A stretch of 64,000 nucleotides of DNA from NCBI GenBank assembly GCA_963662895.1, contig OY759982.1, positions 496,001 through 560,000 on the forward strand, written 5' to 3'. A program made the translations under genes and the position numbers. The stretch's first letter is position 1. Every line of letters starts with the position of its first letter. The DNA is from GWE2-42-39 sp963662895. Its GTDB lineage: Bacteria; Bacteroidota; Bacteroidia; Bacteroidales; Prolixibacteraceae. The notes under the pieces are model-generated. The model saw nothing but the letters and a program-made list of their open reading frames with translations, was not told the origin of the DNA and did no database searches. Below, in pieces: positions 43,150-53,029 of the stretch.

Positions 43150-45999
43150 ATGAACCCTTTTTTAAAACAGGTAGCCACTTATCTTTACCGGAAATACCGG
43201 GATGAACTGAACCAATTTTGCCTGGTCTTTCCCAGCCGCAGGGCCGGTGTGTTCTTCAATGCCTATCTGGGTGAACTCATCGATCATCCGTTGATAGGAC
43301 CGGAAACAACAACTATTAATCAATTTGTTTCCGATTTTTCGGAGATGGAGCAGGCCGATCCGGTATTGCTGATCATGAAACTTCACGAGGTTTATAATAA
43401 AGTGACTGGCTACAACGAACCGATCGATGATTTTTTCTTCTGGGGCGAAATATTACTGTCCGATTTCGATGACATTGATAAATACCTGCTGAATGCCGAC
43501 GACCTGTTTACCAATATTTCGGATTTAAAAGAACTGGAGCATAAGTTTGAATACCTGAGTGAGGAGCAGAAACAAGCTATTGAGGATTTCTGGGGATCTA
43601 TTGGCAAAGCCGGCCATTCTTTAAACAAGGAAAAGTTTCTGGAGCTCTGGGAAAAACTTCCGAAAATTTATCATCTTTTTACAGAAAAACTCAGGAATGA
43701 AAAAATTGGATACAGCGGACTGGTTTACAGGGAACTTATCACCCGACCGGAAATTTTTCATACCCGGAGAACCGGCATACAGAAATTCATTTTCATCGGG
43801 TTCTGTGCTTTAAATAATTGCGAAAAGGCCATTTTTAAGTACCTGGACAATGCACAAAAGGCATTGTTCTTCTGGGATTTCGATGAATCATACGTGAACG
43901 ATGCCGGTCATGAAGCCGGTTATTTTTTACGTACCAACCTGGTACAGTTTCCTGCCCCATCGGATTTTGTCCCGGAGAGTAGGGATACAGAGAGCCCGCA
44001 GCAGATCAAAATTGTTTCGGTGCCGGGGAAAATGGCACAGGCACAGGTGGTCAATACCCCGGAAATAATTCAGCATTTCAGTAAAGAACATCATTTCGAC
44101 AACACGGCGCTGGTACTGGCTGACGAAAGCCTTTTGTTACCTGTTGTTTCGGCAACCGGCAATAAATTCGATAAGCTGAACATCACCATGGGCTTTCCGC
44201 TTACCAGTACGCCGGTGTATGGATTTATTTCACTGTTGCTAAACCTGCAACGTAATATCCGGGGAAATGCAGGCGACGCGCCCCGTTTTTATTTCAAACC
44301 GGTGATTGCCCTGCTGAACCATCAGTTTGTCAGTTCTCCTGAAACAACTGAGTTCATAAAAAATATTCATCTCCATAATAAAGTGTACCTTACGCCTGAC
44401 GAGCTTTTCATTAACACATTGACAGGGAAAATATTTAAAGTTCCCGAAGGCTGGGAAGAAACGCTGAATTACCTGGAAGATATTATTCAGTTCCTGGCTA
44501 AAGGTTTTCATACCGGGGAAGATGGGCCTGTCCGGCTTGAAGCTGAATACCTGTACCAGGTTTTCCTGGCGCTGGGGCGGTTGAGAGATGCGATTGCTGC
44601 CTTGCCTGTAAAAGAGTTTTCTGCGAAAATACTGTTCCGTCTGATCGATCAGAATCTGCGGCGTATTTCTGTCCCTTTTGAAGGGGAACCTCTTAGCGGC
44701 CTCCAGGTAATGGGGATGCTCGAAACCCGTTGTCTCGACTTCAAAAACCTGATCCTCTTCTCGGCCAATGAAGGGAACCTGCCTAATACCGGCAATTCAC
44801 ACTCGTTTATTCCCTACCATCTGCGTAAAGGATACGGAATACCCACTTACGAGGAACGCGATGCCATGTATGCCTATTATTTTTACAACCTTATTCAGCG
44901 TGCCGAAAATATAGTGTTGGTATACAATTCGGTAAACGATGGCAGTAATTCTGCAGAAATGAGCCGCTACCTTTTTCAGCTTCGGTACGAATCGGCTGTT
45001 AAACCGGAATTTTACAGCCTTACTTTCGATTTTAAAGGAAACGAACAACAGGCCATTTCCATTGAAGCAAGCCGGCAGCATCAGGAATTACTCCTTAAAA
45101 AGTATTCAGAAAAGAACCTGAGTCCCAGTGCTATTAATACCTATCTCGATTGTAAACTGAAGTTTTATTTTAAATATATCGCCGGGCTGAAGGAACAGGA
45201 CGAGATGAAGGAAGAAGTTGATCCCGTGTTGTTCGGTAACCTTTTCCATTATGCGGTTGAACTGATATATAAACCTTTTCGTGACCAGGAAATTACGGTT
45301 GAAAATATTGATGCAATTTTGCTAAACAAGCCTAAAATCGAAGAAATCGTTTTCCTTTCGTTTGCCGAAAAATACTACAACCTGAAGCCTGAACAGGCAA
45401 AGAAGTTAAAGCTGAACGGGCACAACCTTTTGGTTGCCGGGCATATTCAGTATTATTTGACCCAACTGCTGAAGAATGACAAAAAATTTACACCACTCAG
45501 GATACTGGAACTGGAAGCCGAACATTCCGGGGTATTCATGATACAGACCGAAAATCAGCAGCACGAGATCAGGGTAGGGGGGATTATCGACCGGCTTGAC
45601 CAAACCAGGGATGGGGTGCGTATTATCGATTATAAGACCGGACGGGGACTGGAACTGAATTTCAGCCACTGGGATCAATTGGTAAACAGGGAGCAGTCAA
45701 ACCGGCGAAAAGAAATTTTTCAAACCCTGCTTTATTCGGAAATATACCAAATGGAAAACCCCGGCAAAACAATCATCCCGGCCATTTATAAGCTCGATAA
45801 CCTGTTCGATGATCATTTCAATCCGCAAATTACCCGGCAGAACAGTGGATTTACTTACAGGGAAGTGGAAGCCGAATTCAGGGAAATACTTCAACCTTTG
45901 CTTAACGAGATATTCAGCAGTACTAATCTTTATTCGCAAACCGAAGAAACAAGAAAATGCGGATATTGTCCGTTTAACCGGATTTGCAACCGGAATTGA
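43150..45999 (+). CDS. AddB-like PD-(D/E)XK nuclease with Fe-S cluster
   Basis: A 949-aa relative of the AddB/Cas4-like nuclease subunit of AddAB recombination nucleases. The N-terminal half is helicase-like but divergent (FPSRRAGVFFNAYLG). The C-terminal PDDEXK_1 nuclease has Asp814 (GGIIDRLDQ), Asp827 and Lys829 (IIDYKTG). An Fe-S cluster is formed by Cys668 (YLDCKL), Cys937, Cys940 and Cys946 (KCGYCPFNRIC). In Bacillus this layout stabilises the nuclease. The AddA helicase partner is not in the window, so the gene may work with one encoded elsewhere. Complete, with its own promoter just upstream. Confidence 0.9.
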   Translation: MNPFLKQVATYLYRKYRDELNQFCLVFPSRRAGVFFNAYLGELIDHPLIGPETTTINQFVSDFSEMEQADPVLLIMKLHEVYNKVTGYNEPIDDFFFWGEILLSDFDDIDKYLLNADDLFTNISDLKELEHKFEYLSEEQKQAIEDFWGSIGKAGHSLNKEKFLELWEKLPKIYHLFTEKLRNEKIGYSGLVYRELITRPEIFHTRRTGIQKFIFIGFCALNNCEKAIFKYLDNAQKALFFWDFDESYVNDAGHEAGYFLRTNLVQFPAPSDFVPESRDTESPQQIKIVSVPGKMAQAQVVNTPEIIQHFSKEHHFDNTALVLADESLLLPVVSATGNKFDKLNITMGFPLTSTPVYGFISLLLNLQRNIRGNAGDAPRFYFKPVIALLNHQFVSSPETTEFIKNIHLHNKVYLTPDELFINTLTGKIFKVPEGWEETLNYLEDIIQFLAKGFHTGEDGPVRLEAEYLYQVFLALGRLRDAIAALPVKEFSAKILFRLIDQNLRRISVPFEGEPLSGLQVMGMLETRCLDFKNLILFSANEGNLPNTGNSHSFIPYHLRKGYGIPTYEERDAMYAYYFYNLIQRAENIVLVYNSVNDGSNSAEMSRYLFQLRYESAVKPEFYSLTFDFKGNEQQAISIEASRQHQELLLKKYSEKNLSPSAINTYLDCKLKFYFKYIAGLKEQDEMKEEVDPVLFGNLFHYAVELIYKPFRDQEITVENIDAILLNKPKIEEIVFLSFAEKYYNLKPEQAKKLKLNGHNLLVAGHIQYYLTQLLKNDKKFTPLRILELEAEHSGVFMIQTENQQHEIRVGGIIDRLDQTRDGVRIIDYKTGRGLELNFSHWDQLVNREQSNRRKEIFQTLLYSEIYQMENPGKTIIPAIYKLDNLFDDHFNPQITRQNSGFTYREVEAEFREILQPLLNEIFSSTNLYSQTEETRKCGYCPFNRICNRN

Positions 46000-46064
46000 T
46001 GCAAACGATACTGGATACTCAATGCTGTAACCTGCAACCCCTGATAACTGAACACTGCTACTGC

Positions 46065-47468
46065 CTACTGATTACCTCGTAATTTTTCTATCCGCTCTTT
46101 TTCGAGGATTTGCCTGAACTGGCTTTCAAATCCATTGAGCGGATTTAGTGCAGGAGAGGCCAGTATTTTGCCTTCACGGTCGATTAAATATGACGTTGGA
46201 AACGTTTTTACTTTGTAGCTGGCTTTTCCCTCATCGGTAGTCGTGGTAAAAATACCGGTCCATTTGCGGGCTTCTGTCTCCGGGGTTTTTCCTTCAGTAA
46301 TAAAAATAACGGTCAGATTATCTTTGAATTGTCCGGCAACAGGCTTCAATGCTTCCATGTGCTGCAGGCAGACCGGGTTTTGGAGATCGGTGAAATGCAG
46401 GTACACGAAATTTCCCCTGTATTTTTCAATCGATATTTTTTGTTCGTTGATCCGGGTTAGCGAAATTTTCGGGGCATCTGTTCCGGGAGATAAATAAGTT
46501 ATTTTCTGAAGAATATTTTTTGCTATCAGTTTGTATTTGTCTGACCAGCTGCTACCGGCCACCTGGCCCAGCGAACGGATAATAGCCGTTTTGGAAAATT
46601 GGCCGCAGTAATAAGCATCTTTCAGCGATTTCAGGATAACCAACCGGCAAATATCTGCATTCCAGCTGTTTCTTAACGACATATAATTTTCAAGAGCCTG
46701 AATATCACCTGAATTTACCAGACCTGTAATTTTCCGGTCGTGAACCGAATTACCCAGGAAACTGAAATAATTGGTAAATAGTTGATTGAACAAATTATAA
46801 TAGGCAGGCATTTGTATGCGGGGATTTACTTTTCCAAAATAGGTATTTACAAATTCGATCGATTTTCCCTGGTGAAGTGCGTATTCCAGGTTTCCCATCC
46901 TGTACTTTTTATGATCCTCGAAAAATTTATTCTCCGTTTTCGGAAATTTTTTCTGAAGTTCAGCTCTTACCAGTTCAACACTTGACTTCGAGTGTTTTTC
47001 ATAAATGTCATAAAAATATTTGTTTTCCAGTACCCTGAACTCAGTTTCGAAATTTTTAATCAGCAGGTTCAGGTCGTCGCCGGGCTGATTGTTCAGTTTG
47101 AACCAGACCTGTAGCAATTTAAAGAACGGGTTTCTTTTTTGAGCTACCGATCGTTGTTGTCGTGGCGGAAACAGAAGTTCATAGGTTTTCCCCGGCTCCA
47201 CGTAAAGCATGGCCTGGTAAATGTCGAACTCCGTGAAGCATAGTGCAGTATATGGTAAGTTGAGCGTGGCGGAAAAAGTCCCGTTAGCCTGAAAACATAT
47301 TTTTCCTACTACAATTTTTTTTTCAGAAATAAAATCTGAGAAAGTATAAACAGGCATTTCCACTCCTGCATACTCCGTTGCAATACCTTTTAAAGTGCTT
47401 GTCTGTGCAAACAAACGTCCTGAAGAAACGAGAAGAATCAGAATAAATATGGGTTTCAGTTTATTCAT
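46065..47468 (-). CDS. TlpA-like thioredoxin-fold exported protein without CxxC
   Basis: A 467-aa exported protein. The signal runs to about residue 22 (LLVSSGRLFAQ); the ATG at 47468 is preferred over the TTG at 47471. A large N-terminal domain of the DUF4369-like, beta-then-helical type covers about 25-330. The C-terminal thioredoxin-like domain (about 335-455) keeps the cis-Pro loop KTFPTSYLIDREG, but the usual WCxxC is replaced by LQNPVC, so there is one Cys only. A redox role by CxxC is therefore unlikely. It overlaps the coaD stop by 8 bp, and its own stop lies 65 bp beyond the convergent AddB-like stop. Confidence 0.85.
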   Translation of the reverse strand: MNKLKPIFILILLVSSGRLFAQTSTLKGIATEYAGVEMPVYTFSDFISEKKIVVGKICFQANGTFSATLNLPYTALCFTEFDIYQAMLYVEPGKTYELLFPPRQQRSVAQKRNPFFKLLQVWFKLNNQPGDDLNLLIKNFETEFRVLENKYFYDIYEKHSKSSVELVRAELQKKFPKTENKFFEDHKKYRMGNLEYALHQGKSIEFVNTYFGKVNPRIQMPAYYNLFNQLFTNYFSFLGNSVHDRKITGLVNSGDIQALENYMSLRNSWNADICRLVILKSLKDAYYCGQFSKTAIIRSLGQVAGSSWSDKYKLIAKNILQKITYLSPGTDAPKISLTRINEQKISIEKYRGNFVYLHFTDLQNPVCLQHMEALKPVAGQFKDNLTVIFITEGKTPETEARKWTGIFTTTTDEGKASYKVKTFPTSYLIDREGKILASPALNPLNGFESQFRQILEKERIEKLRGNQ

Positions 47469-47940
47469 CAAGGGTAAAATCGTTCATGTCAAGACCTTTG
47501 GGCAGGAACATACTGGCATCGCCACCATGCAGGATAATGTCGCGTACAATGGTTGAAGTCACAGGGGTGTGTTCAGGCATGGTCAGCAGGAAAACCGATT
47601 CTATTTGCGGGTACATTTTTTTGTTAATTTGTGCAAGGGCCCGTTCATATTCAAAATCGGCAGAAGTACGTAATCCCCGGAGAATATACCCGGCATTTAT
47701 TTTTTTACAAAAGTCAACGGTTAATCCTTCGTGGCATTCAACCTGTATCTTTGGCTCATCTTTAAAAATCTGTTGAATCCATTTTTGTCTTTTTTTTATG
47801 GGGAATGCCTGTTTCTTATTGGTGTTGAATCCAATCATGACCACTATTTTATCGAATAAAGGCAGGGCCCTTTTTATTACGCTTTCGTGACCAACAGTAA
47901 AAGGATCGAATGATCCGGGAAATATCGCAATTCGTTCCAT
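47461..47940 (-). CDS. coaD: Phosphopantetheine adenylyltransferase
   Basis: Cytosolic CoA biosynthesis enzyme (159 aa, normal length): pantetheine 4'-phosphate + ATP to dephospho-CoA. The nucleotidyltransferase signature is intact: GSFDPFTVGH with His18, LRGLRTSADFEYE, and the TSTIVR motif near the C-terminus. The start is the ATG at 47940. Its 3' end overlaps the start of the TlpA-like gene, suggesting translational coupling. Confidence 0.98.
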   Translation of the reverse strand: MERIAIFPGSFDPFTVGHESVIKRALPLFDKIVVMIGFNTNKKQAFPIKKRQKWIQQIFKDEPKIQVECHEGLTVDFCKKINAGYILRGLRTSADFEYERALAQINKKMYPQIESVFLLTMPEHTPVTSTIVRDIILHGGDASMFLPKGLDMNDFTLDE

Positions 47941-47993
47941 TTTATCCGGTTTTTGTTTCCCAAAGGTAAAAAGATAACGCGAAAAGACTTCAA

Positions 47994-50213
47994 TTAGTCT
48001 ATTATTTTGGCTTTGTTGGCACTCACGAATAAAATATTTCCAAGATCAGGATAGCCTTCAAAAAGTTGCATCCCGTTTTTGATCATTTCGCTGCGGAAGC
48101 CAATCATGGTAAGGTCTGCATCCACAGAATAATTGGAAATCACATCTTCCATCGATTCATTACTGAACGGGACCATCTCAATATTTGAAGGACTGATCGG
48201 TAATCTTCCGGTCTTGATCAGGTTCAGCAGTTGGTCGCGTTTATCCATGACTTCAGAGTCAGGATACAGGGCAAAAATTTTAATGAACCCTTTTTTCCAG
48301 TCGGGATGCCCCAGTATGATATATCCCAGAAGGATCATCAGGTTTGCATTTTCAAAGTCACCAGGCCTGATCCAGATGTGCATTTCCCGTTTATAACCAA
48401 AAGTTTTATAGGAAGTATTCAGGATACAAACATCGAACCCTGCCGATTCAAGCATCTGGTAATTAGTTCCAATTTCATTGAGTTCCTCTGGCTCAGTTCG
48501 CGAAAATTCAAACAAAATTAAGTTATTCCCTTTTCCTGAAATTCCGGATAGCTGGACTACCTGGGCAATGGCAGATGTATAGGAAGGGGAAATAATGGTA
48601 TCGAGATAAACCCTGCTTTTACTGCCATGGGCAAGGTTGATCAGTCGCTTCAGTGAATTTTTCGATTCCTGTGTTGTCTCGTCATTCAGAAGTCCTTTGA
48701 TGTAATGAATGTAGGTGCCAAATCCATATTTATACGAAATCCAGCGCATTATATCGAAAGCACTTCGCCGTTTAAATGTATTGTGCGAGATGCAAACCCC
48801 AAACGGTCGCCAGCTCACCTCCCGGTCTTCTTTATCAGCCCGCTGGGCAAAAATCTGCAATTGCCGGCTTAACTGAAATACGACCCCGCGAAACAGCTTG
48901 TTCAATCCTCTTTTTTCACTGCTGTAGTACGTGATCCCATAATAGATCGAGGCCATCAGTATAATTGAAAACGCTGCGTAAGAGGCATTCATTTTAAACA
49001 TCAGCCAGAATGAAAATGCGGTACCAATCAGCGAAATTTGCCATTTCGAGCGAAAAGTGGGCCGGTAAGCCGGATCGGCAGCAAAATGTTCGAGAAAAGA
49101 AATTAAACAGATAGCGCCGTAGGTGACCATGAAAAACATGGAAATAATCTGGGCTACAAAATTGACATCACCAATGATTACAAAGAACAGGGCAATAATG
49201 ATGGTGATGATGGACCCGTTCACAGGCTCGTTGGAGTCCTTCTTACCCTTTGCAAACCAATAATTGAAAGATTTATTCGGAAAAATATTGTCAAGGCCTA
49301 TTGCCTGTAAGGTTCGCGGTGCAACCATAATGGACCCCAGTGCCGAGCTAAGTGTAGCTGCTGCCAGCCCTATAGGGATTATAGGCCCCAAAACAGCTAT
49401 TTTCCGCATGATCAACTGGTCGGCCACAAGGTCGGCAGGACTGGCGGAAACAGAAAATTTATAAGCAGCAGCGATGTAAATAAACATGCCCACAGCAGTT
49501 GCCCATAATGTCCCCTGAGGAATCGATTTTTTGGGGTCTTTCAAATCGCCTGAAAGGCCTAATCCTGCTGCCAGCCCTGTAAATGCAGGAAAAATAATTG
49601 TAAATACATAAAAGAAATTCAGGTTGTCGGGAATGTGATTATGAAAGTTAATTTCGTCAGGCTGAAGAGGGGAATTGCCAAAGAAAAAGAACAGCAGCGA
49701 GCAAAGCAAAACAGCAACAACTATATACAATGCTTTCATGCCCACATTGGCCCCTTTCAGTAGAATAATTACTGAAAGGATAAGCATGGTTGGTATCGAT
49801 ATCCACCGCCGGTCGGGAATCAGGAACCCGTAGGTGGCATTAATATAATTTATCGCCGGTTCGAATGCTTCAGCAAAGGCAATCACGTAAAATGCAACGC
49901 TGATTGCCTGCGATAAAAACAAGGCAATCCCGATAGCACCGCCAACGTTCAGTCCAAACGACCGGGAGATAATGTAGTAGGCACCTCCTCCCTGAACCCG
50001 TTGATTGGTTGCAATCTCGGCTACAGCCATCGCCGTTGGAATCGTAACAAGATGGCCCAGAACGATGATCCCTATAACCCCGAAGAACCCAACCTGGCCA
50101 ACAGCCCAGCCAAACCGTAAAAACAATATTGCTCCCAGAATTGTAGATAAAGCAGTAAAAAAAACAGGTGCGGTACCAAACTGAGGATTGTTGCTGGCTA
50201 GTGTTTTCGACAT
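47994..50213 (-). CDS. SLC12-like amino acid/cation-chloride family permease
   Basis: Inner-membrane APC-superfamily transporter (739 aa). Twelve membrane segments lie in about residues 15-450: FGTAPVFFTALSTILGAILF, QGGGAYYIISRSFG and GLAAGLGLSGDLKDPKKSIP, which match the cation-chloride cotransporter (NKCC-type) branch. A long cytoplasmic C-terminal region (about 460-739) lies outside the membrane, as in eukaryotic relatives, with LINLAHGSKSRVYLDTIISP. The transported ion is not assignable from sequence. Alone in its transcription unit; starts at the ATG at 50213, divergent from the next gene. Confidence 0.88.
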   Translation of the reverse strand: MSKTLASNNPQFGTAPVFFTALSTILGAILFLRFGWAVGQVGFFGVIGIIVLGHLVTIPTAMAVAEIATNQRVQGGGAYYIISRSFGLNVGGAIGIALFLSQAISVAFYVIAFAEAFEPAINYINATYGFLIPDRRWISIPTMLILSVIILLKGANVGMKALYIVVAVLLCSLLFFFFGNSPLQPDEINFHNHIPDNLNFFYVFTIIFPAFTGLAAGLGLSGDLKDPKKSIPQGTLWATAVGMFIYIAAAYKFSVSASPADLVADQLIMRKIAVLGPIIPIGLAAATLSSALGSIMVAPRTLQAIGLDNIFPNKSFNYWFAKGKKDSNEPVNGSIITIIIALFFVIIGDVNFVAQIISMFFMVTYGAICLISFLEHFAADPAYRPTFRSKWQISLIGTAFSFWLMFKMNASYAAFSIILMASIYYGITYYSSEKRGLNKLFRGVVFQLSRQLQIFAQRADKEDREVSWRPFGVCISHNTFKRRSAFDIMRWISYKYGFGTYIHYIKGLLNDETTQESKNSLKRLINLAHGSKSRVYLDTIISPSYTSAIAQVVQLSGISGKGNNLILFEFSRTEPEELNEIGTNYQMLESAGFDVCILNTSYKTFGYKREMHIWIRPGDFENANLMILLGYIILGHPDWKKGFIKIFALYPDSEVMDKRDQLLNLIKTGRLPISPSNIEMVPFSNESMEDVISNYSVDADLTMIGFRSEMIKNGMQLFEGYPDLGNILFVSANKAKIID

Positions 50214-50413
50214 AAATAAGTTTTTTTGATAAAGGTAAATTTAAAAATCAAAATGATAATACTCCGTGTTTTTAAACGTTTATTTTAATAATTTACAGAA
50301 GAATACATGCTCTTAGGCATTTTTTCTATTTTTATCTGTAATTTCACTTGCATTTAGAATCCGTGAGACAACGAAAATAGCAGCTCGATATTTATTTGTC
50401 AAATAATGTAAAA

Positions 50414-52276
50414 ATGGTAAAACAAAAAAACAGTTTTAAAATCACTAAGAGAACATACAATAGGATATTTTTAGCCCTTTATATTCTTATTCTGTTATTC
50501 AGCTTTTTTAAAACATACGACCGGGTTTTTGATGAAAAAATAAGCCTGGGGGGAGATAATGCCGCTTACTACATTCTGGGTAATTCAATTGCAATGGGGC
50601 ATGGTTATAAAAATATACATGTAGCGGAAATGACAGAGCACAATCATTTCCCTCCGGGATACCCGCTAATTATTGCCGCTGCTTCGAAAGTGTTTACAAA
50701 CGACATTGCTTTTATTAAAAAGGTTAATGGTTTTTTCCTGTTGATGTCGATAGGTCTTTTATTCCTGATTATTTACAAGATAACAGGAAATTTTCACTGG
50801 CCATTTATATGCTGTTTGTTTTCTTTATACAATTATTATCTGTTGAATTATTCCTTTATCATGATGAGTGAAATACCGTACCTGTTTTTTTCCCTGTTGT
50901 GTATTTTACTAACAATGATAACGAATTGGGATAACCCTTTTTACAAAAGCTGGCCCTTTATATTTCTTTTATTATGTGTGCCTTTTACTTATTATATCCG
51001 CTCAACCGGATTGGCACTATTTGCAGGAATTTTGTTGTTCCTTCTCTATAACAGAAAGTGGCTGCATTCATTTGTTTTGTCTGCTGTTTTTTTTCTTTCG
51101 ATACTCCCGTGGTATATAAGGGGAAAACATATCGGGGGCAATTCATACATCGGCCAGTTATTTTTTAAAAACCCATACAGGCCTGAGTTGGGCCAAATGG
51201 GTATTGTAGACTGGCTAAGCCGGTTCCGGGATAATTTAGAACGATATATTACCCGGGAAATTCCTAACGGAATGTTCAATTTTATTGAACAGGTAAACGG
51301 ACCTGTCCAAAAATTTCCGCTTACCACTTTCGAGTGGGTTATCGGCATATTGACCCTTGCGCTTATACTATTCGGGTTATTCCGGATTAAAAAGTATTTT
51401 TTGCTTATTTTGTTTTATTGCGGAGCTTACATGGGGATTTTGTTGCTTTGGCCTGATGTCTGGATCGGTGTCCGGTTTATACTTCCTCTCGTTCCCCTGC
51501 TTATATTCTTTTTTATAAATGGCACTGTTGAGTTGATAAGTATAATCTGGAATAAGTTGCTGAAAAATAAATACCAGCTTTTGTTTCAGTTGATGATTGT
51601 TGTAATTTGCCTGTTTTCAATAAAAAGTTACGGTAGTCTGGCAACTGATAAACTGGAACTTCTGGCAAAGGGCTACTATTCAAAACCATATCAAAATTAT
51701 TTTGAAATAGCCAAATGGATTAAAAATAATGCTCCTGCAAAATCTGTTACCAGTTGCAGAAAAGGACAATTGTTTTTCCTTTATTCAACAAAATTTGTAA
51801 CCGGGTTCAGAAATACACTTAATGTTGAGGAACAAATAGAGTATCTGAAAAGTAAGAACGTTAAATATGTGGTTTTAGATCAGTTGGGGTATTCTTCAAC
51901 CAGAAGATATTTGTTTCCGGCTATGAAGAAATATCCAGGGAAGTTTAAAGTTATCAAACATCTGAAAAACCCGGACACATACCTTACTGAATTTTTTCCG
52001 GAGCGGGGATATTGGGGAGAATGGAAAAACGACAAACGCGAAGGGCAAGGAACATATACATGGGAAGACAATAAACGATTTGAAGGCGAATGGAAAAACA
52101 ACTTCAGAAACGGAAAAGGGATACTTTATTTCCCGGATGGCCTGCAACTGGAAGGAACCTGGAAAAACGACACCCTGAACGGACGGACTGTGCTAAGGAA
52201 CAAGGATGGGATAAAAATAGAAGAGAGTATTTATAAAAAGAATGTCCGGCAAAAAATATTATACCAGGGACACTAA
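50414..52276 (+). CDS. GT-C (PMT/ArnT-type) glycosyltransferase with C-terminal MORN repeats
   Basis: An integral membrane glycosyltransferase-like protein (620 aa; ATG at 50414 preferred over TTG at 50396). The first membrane segment is followed by EKISLGGDNAAYYILGNSIA; the acidic/Asp pattern after TM1 is typical of GT39/GT83 enzymes using a polyprenyl-phosphate sugar. About ten further membrane segments extend to about 420. The C-terminus carries about three MORN-type repeats (WGEWKNDKREGQGTYTW, FEGEWKNNFRNGKG, LEGTWKNDTLNG), which is unusual for this class. First gene of a plus-strand run of three. Probably transfers sugars to envelope glycans or lipids; acceptor unknown. Confidence 0.8.
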   Translation: MVKQKNSFKITKRTYNRIFLALYILILLFSFFKTYDRVFDEKISLGGDNAAYYILGNSIAMGHGYKNIHVAEMTEHNHFPPGYPLIIAAASKVFTNDIAFIKKVNGFFLLMSIGLLFLIIYKITGNFHWPFICCLFSLYNYYLLNYSFIMMSEIPYLFFSLLCILLTMITNWDNPFYKSWPFIFLLLCVPFTYYIRSTGLALFAGILLFLLYNRKWLHSFVLSAVFFLSILPWYIRGKHIGGNSYIGQLFFKNPYRPELGQMGIVDWLSRFRDNLERYITREIPNGMFNFIEQVNGPVQKFPLTTFEWVIGILTLALILFGLFRIKKYFLLILFYCGAYMGILLLWPDVWIGVRFILPLVPLLIFFFINGTVELISIIWNKLLKNKYQLLFQLMIVVICLFSIKSYGSLATDKLELLAKGYYSKPYQNYFEIAKWIKNNAPAKSVTSCRKGQLFFLYSTKFVTGFRNTLNVEEQIEYLKSKNVKYVVLDQLGYSSTRRYLFPAMKKYPGKFKVIKHLKNPDTYLTEFFPERGYWGEWKNDKREGQGTYTWEDNKRFEGEWKNNFRNGKGILYFPDGLQLEGTWKNDTLNGRTVLRNKDGIKIEESIYKKNVRQKILYQGH

Positions 52277-52309
52277 ATTATTTTAAGTAGGATAAACAGT
52301 AGTAGATAC

Positions 52310-53029
52310 ATGAACAAATTGCTTTCAGTCATAATCCCGGTTTACAATGAAGAAAAAACCATCCATTTAATTTTGGATAAAATTTTTGAAGTAGAGTTGG
52401 AATATGGTTTTTCGAAAGAACTGATTATTGTTGACGACTCTTCGAAAGACAATAGTTATCAAATAATTTCAGAATATATAACACCACATCCCGGAACAGA
52501 TATAAAGCTGTTCAGGCAGGAAAAGAATATGGGCAAAGGGGCTGCTTTGCATCGCGGTATTGCCGAAGCGTCCGGTGATTTCCTGATTATTCAGGATGCC
52601 GACCTTGAGTATGACCCCCGGGAATACAATGCTCTGCTTAAACCTGTAGCCGAAGGTTTTGCCGATGTGGTTTACGGTTCCCGTTTTATGGGAGGCAACC
52701 CTCATCGTATCCTGTTTTTCTGGCATTCTATTGGGAACAAACTGCTCACAACCTTATCAAATATGTTCACCAATCTGAACATGACTGACATGGAAACCTG
52801 TTATAAACTTTTCCGGTCGGACACGATAAAAAGTTTAAACCTGAAAGAAAAACGCTTTGGTTTTGAACCTGAAGTGACTGCAAAAATATCGAAAGTTCCG
52901 GGAGTCAGAATTTACGAAATCGGTATTTCATACTACGGAAGGACTTATGCAGAAGGGAAAAAAATAAACTGGAAAGACGGGGTCAGGGCTTTATGGGTAA
53001 TTATAAAATATAACCTATGGGCAAAATAA
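52310..53029 (+). CDS. GT2 glycosyltransferase, dolichyl-phosphate-mannose synthase type
   Basis: A 239-aa DPM1-like enzyme that makes a polyprenyl-phosphate sugar donor on the inner face of the membrane. The family motifs are VIIPVYNEEKTI (residues 7-18), VDDSSKDNS and the DAD motif IIQDADLEYDP. KFTF-type membrane anchors are absent; it is likely peripheral. It overlaps the next gene by 13 bp, so the donor made here is probably used by a GT-C enzyme encoded beside it. Confidence 0.92.
   Translation: MNKLLSVIIPVYNEEKTIHLILDKIFEVELEYGFSKELIIVDDSSKDNSYQIISEYITPHPGTDIKLFRQEKNMGKGAALHRGIAEASGDFLIIQDADLEYDPREYNALLKPVAEGFADVVYGSRFMGGNPHRILFFWHSIGNKLLTTLSNMFTNLNMTDMETCYKLFRSDTIKSLNLKEKRFGFEPEVTAKISKVPGVRIYEIGISYYGRTYAEGKKINWKDGVRALWVIIKYNLWAK

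Noticed and set aside
46020..46064. Repeat words of the type 'ctgctactgcctactga' between convergent genes
   Set aside because: Low-complexity spacer text common in such genomes; no structure or period seen here.
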